Origin: Bacteroidales bacterium
GTDB lineage: Bacteria; Bacteroidota; Bacteroidia; Bacteroidales; M50B96
Length of the DNA stretch: 64,000 nucleotides
Reading direction: 5' to 3'
NCBI GenBank assembly: GCA_018401015.1
Contig: JAGYLP010000006.1
Span: 1-64,000 of the forward strand
Shown: in pieces, positions 8,175 to 17,393 of the stretch
How positions within the stretch are numbered: the stretch's first letter is position 1
How the letters are laid out: each line of letters starts with the position of its first letter
The notes under the pieces: generated by a model
Databases searched by the model: none
What the model was told of the DNA's origin: nothing
Seen by the model: only the letters and a program-made list of their open reading frames with translations
Program-made: the position numbers and the translations under genes

Positions 8175-11162
8175 ATGAATAGAAATAATTCTCTTACAAA
8201 AAAAACAGTGCTTTTCCATTCAATTCTGATGTTGGTTTCTACAATCATTTATGCACAACAAACATTTATTCCGCACAATCTAACCCATGGCGCCCGATCG
8301 CATAGGGTTGATTTACTGGATTTGGACGGTGATAATTATTTGGATATCCTTTCCTTTTCCTTTTCTGAAAGCGCTGTTTTATGGTACAGAAACGATGGGT
8401 ACGGATATTTTGATACGATTTTTGAGGTCACCAGTGACATTCACAAAGTGATGGTGGCTTTTCCCCTTGATTTCGATTTCGACGGAGACATCGATGTCTT
8501 AACCGGAGAAATAGATGGTGTCTATCTATACAAGAATCAAGGGAATGGCGCATTTGATAATCCAGTAAAGGTCAATTCGGTTCCCATGAAGTTGTATTCA
8601 AGAGTATATGCCATCGACCTCGATAACGATACCCTGATTGATGTGCTTTCAGCCTCTACCTTGGATAATACCCTTGGATGGAGCCGAAACCTGGGCAACA
8701 ATACATTCGACACGTTTCAAGTAATTGACACCATCCCTTCCTGGGCCTGGTCGCTAGCTTCGGCCGATTTAAACAACGATGGAAAAATGGATATCATTTA
8801 CAACTCAAGTCCGACCTCTTCGTTTACAACAATAGCCTGGCGGGAAAATTTAGGAAATGGCAATTGGGGGTTAGAACAAATTCTTGACACCTCCTCGACC
8901 TGGAATTATTCCATAAAAACCGCCGATGTAAATAACGATAATCGACCCGATATAATCACCTCATACAGCTCCATCAACCTAAATGGTGTTAAATGGTTCC
9001 AAAATTTGGGTAATGGCAATTTTTCTGCCGGGTTAGCTATAAACACCAGCTTGAAACAACCAAAATGTTTTGCTACTCAAGACTTGGATGGTGACGGTCT
9101 GTTGGATATACTGATGACATCCTGGTCGAATGATTCCATAGGGTGGCAACAAAATCTGGGAAACGGAAATTTTAGTCCATTTCACCTACTAAGTAGCGAG
9201 GTAGATGGAGCACATGGAATTTGTGCCGGGGATATCGATAATGATGGCGATATCGACATTGTTGCAAGTGCCGAAAACAATTCTGATCTCGTGGTTATTG
9301 AGGACCTCGGACATAATATCTATGAACTGAAACAAAGAATAAATTATTCGACTCTATTTGTGACCAACTTATTTTACGAAGATTTAAATAATGATGGTTT
9401 AACCGATGTAGTTTCTGCATCGATGGGAGATCATCAGATTTCTTGGCATCAAAACCATGGAAACAAGCAATTTTATCTACCTCAACTCATTGCTGATCAA
9501 ATTAATGTAGCGTCCTCGGTTCTTGCCGCCGATTTAAACAACGATGGGACACCCGAAGTAATCGCTGGCGGCTGGCCCGATACAATCTCCTGGTCGCAAA
9601 ACCTTCCTGGTGGGATATTCGATACCTGGGAACCCTTGATCGATGGGATAGGCAATACAAGAACCCTAAGAGCCAAGGATTTAGACCTAGACAACCGGAT
9701 TGATATCATCGGCAACGTGGGCGATCAAATCCGCTGGGCTAAGAATATGGGCAATGGAATATTTGCGGCCATGCAAGTCCTTTACGAGGCACAAACCCTC
9801 ACTACCTTCGATATCGCCTTGATTAACAACGACAGCCTGCCCGATATCGTTTATGGCAACCAAGGATTCCTATGTGTAGGAATCAATTTGGGGAATGGCC
9901 TGTTCGCTCCACCTGATACCATCAATCCAACCGACGGAATACGGGATATTCAATTATCCGATATGGATAACGATGGAGATAACGATATTCTGTACATGAA
10001 CCAAATCCCTTTTACCACCGACCCCTACCATGTTGGTTGGTATCCAAACGATGGATTCGGAAATTTCGACACCCTAATCTTCGTTGCCGACCTCGATTAT
10101 TCGAGTTGGTGTGTCAATGCTTCCGATATCGATCAGGATGGCGACATGGATATTTTTGTATCCCAAAATGGGCCAGTCAACACCAGCGGCAACCTGATAT
10201 GGTTCGAAAACTTAGGCCAAAACAATTACAGCCTTGCACAACATGCCGACTATATCGGTGGACAAATAAAGGATTTGCATTTCGTGGATCTCGATGAGGA
10301 TAACGATGAAGATTTGATTCTTGCCATTCAAAATCAAAATCATGTAAAATGGTTAGAAAATACCCTCAACAATGTAATCGATACCCTGTTAAAATGCCCG
10401 GACGATAGTCTCCAAATCCAATCGAACTGGATTATCGATCCGGGATTATATCAAACCGACTCACAGATCAATTCCCTGGGCGGCGATAGCATCAACTTCG
10501 TTCTGGTCGAAAACTACCCCACTCAGTTTACCCTAGATTCCATCGAAATTTGCGACGGAGACTTTTACGACTTTAACGGTCAAATACTAACGGAGTCTGG
10601 CGTTTATACGGCCAGTTTTCAATCTGTACACGGCTGCGATAGCCTTGTCGAGCTTCCTTTGGTTGTTCTTCCTACACCGGCGGTAAACATCGACGAATTC
10701 AATCCGGATTCGGTGAGTACGCTGGGAGGAGTCCTTCCTCTGCCGAATGCACAGCCTGTCGGAGGAACCTATTCCGGGACAGGAGTAACGGCGCAAGGAT
10801 TTGACCCATCGGTTGCCGGTCCCGGCGAATTTTGGGTAAGTTATTCCTTTACCGATGCGGTCACCAACTGCGTAGGGAGCGATTCTTCCCTCATAAAAGT
10901 GTACGATCCGCTCAGTTTAATCGAACTAAGTGAAAGCTCAGTCCGAATCTATCCCAATCCGGGATCCGGTTGGTTTACCATCGAAGGAATAAATCTTCAA
11001 TTGATTGAAATATACACCCTAACCGGGCAATTCATTCGGGAGATTGAAGGAAAACATCAGTCCAGTATCGCCTTTTGCATGGATGAAGAAGAAAAAGGAG
11101 CCTATTTCCTACGAATCATCTATTCCGAAGGGGAAAGCATGCGGTTATTGATTTTGGAGTAA
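8175..11162 (+). CDS. FG-GAP/VCBS repeat protein with T9SS C-terminal sorting domain
   Basis: 14 DxDxDGxxD-like motifs (e.g. LDLDGDNYLDIL, GDIDNDGDIDIV, SDMDNDGDNDIL); C-terminal RIYPNPGSGWFTIEG. Confidence 0.9.
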   Translation: MNRNNSLTKKTVLFHSILMLVSTIIYAQQTFIPHNLTHGARSHRVDLLDLDGDNYLDILSFSFSESAVLWYRNDGYGYFDTIFEVTSDIHKVMVAFPLDFDFDGDIDVLTGEIDGVYLYKNQGNGAFDNPVKVNSVPMKLYSRVYAIDLDNDTLIDVLSASTLDNTLGWSRNLGNNTFDTFQVIDTIPSWAWSLASADLNNDGKMDIIYNSSPTSSFTTIAWRENLGNGNWGLEQILDTSSTWNYSIKTADVNNDNRPDIITSYSSINLNGVKWFQNLGNGNFSAGLAINTSLKQPKCFATQDLDGDGLLDILMTSWSNDSIGWQQNLGNGNFSPFHLLSSEVDGAHGICAGDIDNDGDIDIVASAENNSDLVVIEDLGHNIYELKQRINYSTLFVTNLFYEDLNNDGLTDVVSASMGDHQISWHQNHGNKQFYLPQLIADQINVASSVLAADLNNDGTPEVIAGGWPDTISWSQNLPGGIFDTWEPLIDGIGNTRTLRAKDLDLDNRIDIIGNVGDQIRWAKNMGNGIFAAMQVLYEAQTLTTFDIALINNDSLPDIVYGNQGFLCVGINLGNGLFAPPDTINPTDGIRDIQLSDMDNDGDNDILYMNQIPFTTDPYHVGWYPNDGFGNFDTLIFVADLDYSSWCVNASDIDQDGDMDIFVSQNGPVNTSGNLIWFENLGQNNYSLAQHADYIGGQIKDLHFVDLDEDNDEDLILAIQNQNHVKWLENTLNNVIDTLLKCPDDSLQIQSNWIIDPGLYQTDSQINSLGGDSINFVLVENYPTQFTLDSIEICDGDFYDFNGQILTESGVYTASFQSVHGCDSLVELPLVVLPTPAVNIDEFNPDSVSTLGGVLPLPNAQPVGGTYSGTGVTAQGFDPSVAGPGEFWVSYSFTDAVTNCVGSDSSLIKVYDPLSLIELSESSVRIYPNPGSGWFTIEGINLQLIEIYTLTGQFIREIEGKHQSSIAFCMDEEEKGAYFLRIIYSEGESMRLLILE

Positions 11163-11370
11163 GAAGATTAGGATGATCTGAATGGATTAAGCGATAACTA
11201 CGAGCTTCTCTTTTCTCGCCATGCAGGATTATCCTGAAAAGTCGCTCGATGCAAGCTAAAAGTTTCATGGTCATCCTTTTGTATGTGCTTTTGAATTCCT
11301 TTCTTTGAAAGTGCTAGTCAATTCATATTTGTATAACCTACCATCCCAATCAAGTAAGATATCCATTTGA

Positions 11371-12444
11371 ATGAGTAAAGTGTATCAAACCATCGGATCG
11401 CTCAAGCAAGTTAAGGCCCATCTTGACCAGCATGGTTTAAGCGAATTTAGCTCCTTGCAAGATGTTATCAGGTTTCATCAACAATTCGAATTTAAGCGGC
11501 AGGCAGTAATCGCACAGCACTCCGACTTCATCAAACAAGAAAAAAATACCCTCAGCGAGGAACTGGTAATTTTAAAGGATGAATTAGAACGTTCGAGAGA
11601 AATCGTTCGGCATCAGTTGGAAACGGAGAAAGAGTCATGGCAACAGAAGCTAGATTCGATACCAACTTATGCATCGCTTTCTATTAAGAAATTCTTTTCC
11701 GATTTCAGGAGAAAGAGAATCAGCAATAAGCTTGAAGGATTGAAACTCGAATCGGAGCTAATTATCGAAAAAGCGGTTAAACCAAAGAATCAAGCTTACC
11801 TTCTGAAGCGCGCGCGCTTTGATTTTCTTGACCAAAATCTGCATCAGGCAGTAGATGAGAGCGCTAGATTGGATCTACTTGAACTCGATAAAAAACATAA
11901 GCTGATTAATGCTATTATGCCAACGGTTTGGGGTGCCGTGGGCGAAAATAAAGTAGTAAAAGAATTAGAACGATTGCCCGATGGGTATTTTTTAATCAAC
12001 GATTTGAACCTACATTTTCCAAAGCCACTGTATTATAAAGAAGATGGCAGTTACATTCAATCCGTTCAAATTGATCATGTGCTCGTTTCACCAGCAGGTG
12101 TGTTTGTGATTGAAACCAAGCACTGGAGCCGGCAGTCGCTGGCTAATCTCGATTTACGATCGCCCGTCCAGCAAATAAAACGAGCAGGTTATGCCATGTA
12201 TATGGTCATTCAGAGTTATTTATCTGCAGGATTTGGCTTACATCGGTGGGGAAAACGAAAAATTCCTGTTAGGAACGTTATAGTATTTATCAATCAAAAA
12301 CCCATCGGAGAATTCAGTCACGTTAAAATACTAATTTTAAGCCAACTACGAAGCTATATTTCATATTTTGAACCCAGTCTATCGGAATCGGAAACCGAGC
12401 GACTGACGGATTTTCTACGGTCGATTAATCCATCGAGCGAGTAG
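11371..12444 (+). CDS. NERD (nuclease-related domain) protein with N-terminal coiled coil
   Basis: WGAVGENKVVKELERLPDGYFLINDL, SVQIDHVLVSPAGVFVIETKHWS are NERD motifs. Confidence 0.88.
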   Translation: MSKVYQTIGSLKQVKAHLDQHGLSEFSSLQDVIRFHQQFEFKRQAVIAQHSDFIKQEKNTLSEELVILKDELERSREIVRHQLETEKESWQQKLDSIPTYASLSIKKFFSDFRRKRISNKLEGLKLESELIIEKAVKPKNQAYLLKRARFDFLDQNLHQAVDESARLDLLELDKKHKLINAIMPTVWGAVGENKVVKELERLPDGYFLINDLNLHFPKPLYYKEDGSYIQSVQIDHVLVSPAGVFVIETKHWSRQSLANLDLRSPVQQIKRAGYAMYMVIQSYLSAGFGLHRWGKRKIPVRNVIVFINQKPIGEFSHVKILILSQLRSYISYFEPSLSESETERLTDFLRSINPSSE

Positions 12445-12525
12445 AGTGAGCAGTATTAAATGAGAGTTTATAGTTAAATAGCGGGAATGGAGCAAGAAGA
12501 AGTCGTTCAATCGTTAACTCTCTAT

Positions 12526-13638
12526 TCAAAAATCTCCCTCATACAGGATATTCATAAACCGGAAAAAAAGAGAATCGGGATGAATATCGGTAAGGCTATT
12601 AAAATAGATGATAACCGTACAGTTTTTTGCTATGCTGTGGTACATGGAAGTGGTGTATCCGGGCAGAGCACCGTTGTGACCGAAAAACGAACCCCGTTTC
12701 AGGATCGCATAACCGTAGGCTTTATTGGGTTCCAGGTATTGCAATTCAGTAATCCTTTTTTGCTGGAGACTATCGCTCAAAACCCCTCCTTCAACAATTG
12801 TTTGCACATATTTTTGAAGCTCCCGCGGACATGAGTAGGCGGCACCGGCGGCCCATGCCCAAGAAACATCAAAAAGATTACTTACATCGAAATAGTTGTT
12901 TTCAACTTCATCCCAGAGATAGCCCTTGCTGTGCTGATTCGGCAACTCAGTGCCACTTGTCAACAAAGCAGTATGATTTAGATTTAAAGGAAATAGGAGG
13001 CGATTTTCAACCTCAACCTGCAGAGAATTTCCAGTTATCTTTTCTATGATCATTCCTAAAATAATCGTATTCGTATTGGAGTAATGCCAGTCAGTACCAG
13101 GGTCAAAAATATAGTCGTGCGCGAAGCCGGCTTCAACAAGCTCATGCGGCATCCATACTCTCGTTGGATTTTCATTGACTTCATTTCCCCAAGCTTCATC
13201 CTCCAGATAATTGAATATTCCACTCGTCATATTGCACAACATGGCGATACTAACTTCATCAGAACGAGGAAATTCCGGGAAGAAATCGGAGAGCTTATCA
13301 TCTAACGAAAGTTGGCCTTCACCCACCAATTGAAGCAGTACAGTAACCGTCATTGTTTTGCTAATGCTCCCTACTCTAAAAATATTATCCCCATTCATTG
13401 GCACTTGATTGGGAATATCGCTGTAGCCAGCCGTATAAAGCCAATCAATTCCTTTTTGATGATCAACCACCAGCGCAACAATACCCGGCACACGAGCATG
13501 CTGAATTATGGAATCAGTGACTGCTTTCATTTGTTGTATAAAAACCTCATTTGGATCACTTGTTTTCTCTATTTCACAGGCACCAAACAAGAAAATGGAG
13601 ATAAGCAGCAATGAAAAAAGTTTTGTAATAGTTTTCAT
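12526..13638 (-). CDS. serine hydrolase (beta-lactamase class C/AmpC-like), lipoprotein
   Basis: Lipobox LFGACE; FRVGSISKTMT (SxxK); WHYSNTNTIILG (YxN). Confidence 0.9.
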   Translation of the reverse strand: MKTITKLFSLLLISIFLFGACEIEKTSDPNEVFIQQMKAVTDSIIQHARVPGIVALVVDHQKGIDWLYTAGYSDIPNQVPMNGDNIFRVGSISKTMTVTVLLQLVGEGQLSLDDKLSDFFPEFPRSDEVSIAMLCNMTSGIFNYLEDEAWGNEVNENPTRVWMPHELVEAGFAHDYIFDPGTDWHYSNTNTIILGMIIEKITGNSLQVEVENRLLFPLNLNHTALLTSGTELPNQHSKGYLWDEVENNYFDVSNLFDVSWAWAAGAAYSCPRELQKYVQTIVEGGVLSDSLQQKRITELQYLEPNKAYGYAILKRGSFFGHNGALPGYTTSMYHSIAKNCTVIIYFNSLTDIHPDSLFFRFMNILYEGDF

Positions 13639-13655
13639 GTGTTAATTATTTATAG

Positions 13656-14756
13656 CTATGAGCTAAAACGAGACCTAAATTGCCGTCCATATTGATCGGC
13701 TTTAATCAGCGCTTCATAAACCTGTTGAGCATCTATTCCATCTCGTTCGTGATGGATGGACGAACCGGGCTCTGATGATTTTTGGGCAACGACCATCAGC
13801 TTCTCTTTTGTTATTTCTTGTATTCCTATTTGCGATAGCGTAACGGGAAGTCCAACCGAGGCACAAAAACGACATACTGTATCGATTTCATCCTCAGGCG
13901 CATAGCTTAGGTGCAAGCCTGTTAACACCCCAAATGCAACCTTTTCTCCATGATAAAAAGGATGCGTTTCGGGAAGCGCGGTCAAGCCGTTATGTATGGC
14001 ATGTGCCGACGCTAATCCTCCACTTTCAAAACCAATACCGCTCAGTAAAATATTAGCTTCAATGATGTTTTTCAAAGCTTTGCTTAGGACACCCTTTTCG
14101 TGATCAAGTTTAGCACGAAGTCCGTATTCAATAAGTGTATCGTAACAAAGTCTCGCAATGTTTTGTCCGGCGAGGGTACTTAGCCCTCCACATTCATTTT
14201 TCGAGGAAGTTTTTTCACACGATCGTGCTTCAAACCAGGTTGCTAATGCATCGCCCATGCCTGCGACTAAAAACCTGACCGGTGCTTTTGCAATGATTTC
14301 TTCATCCACTATTACAGCAGCAGGATTGAGACGCTGATAATGAACTTGTTCAAAAATCCCGTCTTCAGAATAAGTTACCGCACAACCACTACACGGAGCA
14401 TCGGTTGATGCAATAGTGGGGACAATAATAACTGGCAACCCGGCCCTGTCAGCTGCAATTTTGGCCGTGTCAATCACTTTTCCTCCACCCATTCCGATAA
14501 CAATATCTGCTTTCAACAGCTCAATGCGTTGAGAGAATCGCTCCAATTCTGATTCAGTACATTCGCCTCCAAATACTTCAACAGCTACTTGCGACGACAA
14601 GGGCGGTTGATCATAGCTTGCCGGCAGAAACTTTTTTGCAGTTGGCGAGGTAATCACCAGAGCCTTGCTGCCAAACTTCTTAAACATACTTTCCAGCTGA
14701 AGGATGGAACAACAGCCTTGTATGTATTTTCCGGGGAAACATGCAATAAGATTCAT
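13656..14756 (-). CDS. gldA: glycerol dehydrogenase (iron/zinc-dependent alcohol dehydrogenase family)
   Basis: GMGGGKVIDTAKIAAD; VPTIASTDAPCSGCAVTYSEDG; ASAHAIHNGLTALPETHPFYHGEKVAFGVL. Confidence 0.9.
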   Translation of the reverse strand: MNLIACFPGKYIQGCCSILQLESMFKKFGSKALVITSPTAKKFLPASYDQPPLSSQVAVEVFGGECTESELERFSQRIELLKADIVIGMGGGKVIDTAKIAADRAGLPVIIVPTIASTDAPCSGCAVTYSEDGIFEQVHYQRLNPAAVIVDEEIIAKAPVRFLVAGMGDALATWFEARSCEKTSSKNECGGLSTLAGQNIARLCYDTLIEYGLRAKLDHEKGVLSKALKNIIEANILLSGIGFESGGLASAHAIHNGLTALPETHPFYHGEKVAFGVLTGLHLSYAPEDEIDTVCRFCASVGLPVTLSQIGIQEITKEKLMVVAQKSSEPGSSIHHERDGIDAQQVYEALIKADQYGRQFRSRFSS

Positions 14757-15031
14757 GGGCTTATTTTATTAGAATGGTTGACATTTTTCTAATGCGAACT
14801 TAATGCTGTTTTTCATTCTTTCACTATTGTTTCCCCTTCAATTTATATCGGTCGTTGATTGTTTCTTACACTTGGAGGTAGCGGATCGCGGGAATAAATC
14901 GTTTGGGTGAGCGGGCTGCGTTCGTTTACTCCACGACTAAACGTTGATGCGTGGCAACATACTCAAATAACCACTGCACCTCGAATGTTTTATGACCGCG
15001 TGTTGTAAGCATTTACTTTTTAATCTCCGCT

Positions 15032-15595
15032 CTAAAACCAAATGCAACCATAATCTTTTTTCTTTAACATGAAATTTATTTCATCCTTGTTAAAATATTC
15101 AGGGTCAAATTCACCCCCCAACCATTCAATATAACTAGCATATTCTTCATGTCCGGGTTGTTTAAGTATTTCAAGCATATCTGAATAACCCCATATTCCG
15201 CCACAATCTTCAGGTGGACAATTCCGCCTACCTGCTATACATTTTGGTGTTTGTATCTGATTATCTGGAGGTAATATTTTTTCAAGGGTTATCGTATGTT
15301 CCCAACCATCACCAAAATCATATTCATAATTAATCTTTGATCTTTCCCTATCTAATAATTTATTCAATCTTATCGTTCTTGAATCACTTGTAAAGTCGAC
15401 TTCAAATTCCTTTGGTGAATAATCGTCAATACCATCTGAAAACACATGTAGATGTGAATTTGTCCAGCCCATTGTTGTTTGTATAATGCAATGAAAATCC
15501 ACTAACAAGATATCCGAATCTACCAGTATTCTTCTCCATATTCTAGGTTTGGATCCCTTTAAAACTATTTGAATTTGATATACCTTTTTAGCCAT
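15032..15595 (-). CDS. plasmid pRiA4b ORF-3 family protein
   Basis: YQIQIVLKGSKPRIWRRILVDSD; NYEYDFGDGWEHTITLE; CIAGRRNCPPEDCGGIWGY; likely start MAKKVYQ. Confidence 0.88.
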   Translation of the reverse strand: MAKKVYQIQIVLKGSKPRIWRRILVDSDILLVDFHCIIQTTMGWTNSHLHVFSDGIDDYSPKEFEVDFTSDSRTIRLNKLLDRERSKINYEYDFGDGWEHTITLEKILPPDNQIQTPKCIAGRRNCPPEDCGGIWGYSDMLEILKQPGHEEYASYIEWLGGEFDPEYFNKDEINFMLKKKDYGCIWF

Positions 15596-15916
15596 GTTTT
15601 TTCCTTCAAATGTAGTTAAATTGTCCATTCGTGGGTTGTTTTAATTGCTTACAACTAACACATATCGCGAACTTTGGATTACTTTTTCCAACACAGCGCC
15701 AATCCTCCTATCGACAGAATTAACCTTGCTTAGCTTCCTTAACTATCCATTTGAACGGGAGGACGACATACTCGAAATTTTTGCTGACTCTAAAATAGTA
15801 ACCTGGGAAAATAGGAAAGTCGGATTTGGTGAAAACTGAAGAGTCGAAGGAATCTTTCATGGTTAAACATGAGCAATTGTTGTTGCGAATACCTTAGTGG
15901 TAATTTTGGGGAGGGA

Positions 15917-16867
15917 CTACAGGACAATAGCAAATTGCCCGACGCGCTGTGTTATTAATTCCTTGTAGGCTTTTTGTTTGTCTGAATCAAGGAAAGAGCT
16001 GTCGATCAGCGCTATGGCCTCTGGAAACCATTTCGTCAGCCTTTTGTAAACCGCGGTGATTTGTTTGTCATTTAGTTGTAATACAGCCCCTAGACGATCG
16101 AAATACGTTTTGTTGAAGTTTTCCTTTTTACCACCCAGAAGCAAGGCTGTGTCGTCCTTATCATTTGGAAAGATCATTTTCACATTCAACAAGTCGTAGA
16201 AAGGAGAAAGCACCCAACCCATTTCTGATAAAAACATCGAATAGTTTTTTAAGTGCATATCGTTGTTCCCGATGATATAGTTGAATACCGTTGTTTCAAA
16301 AAAACGCAACTTGTCAAACAGGGTGTTAACGGATAAATCGCCTATGGTTTTTCCGAGTGTTTCCATAGTGCCTTTGTATTTATCAGCCAGTTCAAGTATT
16401 TGCAGAAAATCGATCATGTGATTTTTAGATCCATCCGGGTTACGATCAATGCGTTTGGTAATAAAGCACAGTTCACCCGATTGTAAGCGAATCATATTTA
16501 CAGGTACAATGTCTATTTTGAACAATTCGGCCAGTTTCATAGAGAGGTGTTCATTTTCAGGCATCTGCGGATAATCGGCATTTTGCGGTTTGAGGATATA
16601 GTTCCCTTCTAAAGCATCCATGATGGTCAGACGCCCCTGATGGCCATTTTCCAATGCAGATTTTATCCACCCCAACGACAGTTTGGGCTGAACCCCCGGA
16701 ACGGTAATAGATAGCTCTGCGGCTTCTTTCGCCAGTTTTTCCATCTCTGATAAACGATAGGGTAATAAGGGAGCATGTTTGGTCCCAAAAAAAGCTTTAC
16801 TGCAATTAGGATGATAGTCCGCTTGCTTATCATCCAACTCCTTATAACAATAGAGGCATTTATGCAT
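15917..16867 (-). CDS. HipT-like kinase (HipA core and C-terminal domain) with N-terminal CxxC-x11-HxxC putative zinc knuckle
   Basis: SITVPGVQPKLSLGW loop; YILKPQNADYPQMPENEH; catalytic NNDMHLKN; LSPFYDLLNV; N-terminal CLYCYKELDDKQADYHPNC. Confidence 0.88.
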   Translation of the reverse strand: MHKCLYCYKELDDKQADYHPNCSKAFFGTKHAPLLPYRLSEMEKLAKEAAELSITVPGVQPKLSLGWIKSALENGHQGRLTIMDALEGNYILKPQNADYPQMPENEHLSMKLAELFKIDIVPVNMIRLQSGELCFITKRIDRNPDGSKNHMIDFLQILELADKYKGTMETLGKTIGDLSVNTLFDKLRFFETTVFNYIIGNNDMHLKNYSMFLSEMGWVLSPFYDLLNVKMIFPNDKDDTALLLGGKKENFNKTYFDRLGAVLQLNDKQITAVYKRLTKWFPEAIALIDSSFLDSDKQKAYKELITQRVGQFAIVL

Positions 16868-17204
16868 TGGTTCCAGGATTTACCGGGTGAACACTTACCG
16901 CACCAATGGCATTTTGACAACAGGCCAGCAGCAGACCCATGCGGTCATTCTTGTTAATCTTCCAGCTTTCAGCGGCTATATTCAATAGCCAACCTTCAGG
17001 AATGAGTCCATCGAAAAACGGGAACAATCGCTTACTTCGGTATGGACTTGTTGATACTGGCATTTGAAAGGAGATGAATTGGTTTGGGTAGGTTTGGGCG
17101 TACATTTCATCATATACAAAGAGATATTCTCCATTATCCTCTTCAGTTAGAAGACCAGCCTGAATGTTATTGTATTTAACTATTCCTTGTCGCATGGCTC
17201 TCAT
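16860..17204 (-). CDS. HipS-like protein (HipA N-terminal subdomain 1)
   Basis: 114 aa; LFPFFDGLIPEGWLLNIAAESWKINKNDRMGLLLACCQNAIGAVSV is the HipA N1 signature; overlaps the HipT-like start by 8 bp. Confidence 0.88.
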   Translation of the reverse strand: MRAMRQGIVKYNNIQAGLLTEEDNGEYLFVYDEMYAQTYPNQFISFQMPVSTSPYRSKRLFPFFDGLIPEGWLLNIAAESWKINKNDRMGLLLACCQNAIGAVSVHPVNPGTNA

Positions 17205-17391
17205 TCAATGGACCTAAAACATGACCAAACATGTGTAGCACCTGATTGACCTTTGACAGGCTGAGGTTTTCTTTGCCTTGTTCAATCTTTCGAATAACCG
17301 TAAGCGCAACCCCAGCCTTTTCAGCAAATTCCTCCTGGGTTAGGCCTAATTGCTTTCTTTTCGTTTTTACAAAGTCTGATAATTCACTCAT
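17176..17391 (-). CDS. HipB-like XRE-family helix-turn-helix antitoxin/regulator
   Basis: MSELSDFVKTKRKQLGLTQEEFAEKAGVALTVIRKIEQGKENLSLSKVNQVLHMFG; ATG at 17391 (the listed ORF extends to a TTG). Confidence 0.88.
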   Translation of the reverse strand: MSELSDFVKTKRKQLGLTQEEFAEKAGVALTVIRKIEQGKENLSLSKVNQVLHMFGHVLGPLNESHATRNS

Positions 17392-17393
17392 AT

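Noticed and set aside
12458-12525. gagagtt...aactctc inverted repeat near the end of the NERD gene
   Set aside because: Seven-bp arms with a long loop and no T-tract; within chance expectation in an AT-rich interval.
12526-13638. Possible acquired beta-lactamase (antibiotic resistance)
   Set aside because: SxxK and YxN motifs fit the broad class-C serine hydrolase family and the protein is a lipoprotein; nothing specific for AmpC resistance enzymes.
15645-15839. 64-aa plus-strand ORF upstream of the pRiA4b ORF-3-like gene
   Set aside because: Begins inside the flanking repeat, short, no signal peptide or recognised family; insufficient support.
16663-16920. 85-aa minus-strand ORF between the HipS-like and HipT-like genes
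   Set aside because: Alternative frame over the validated HipS/HipT frames; kept only as a reminder to exclude a frameshift artefact.
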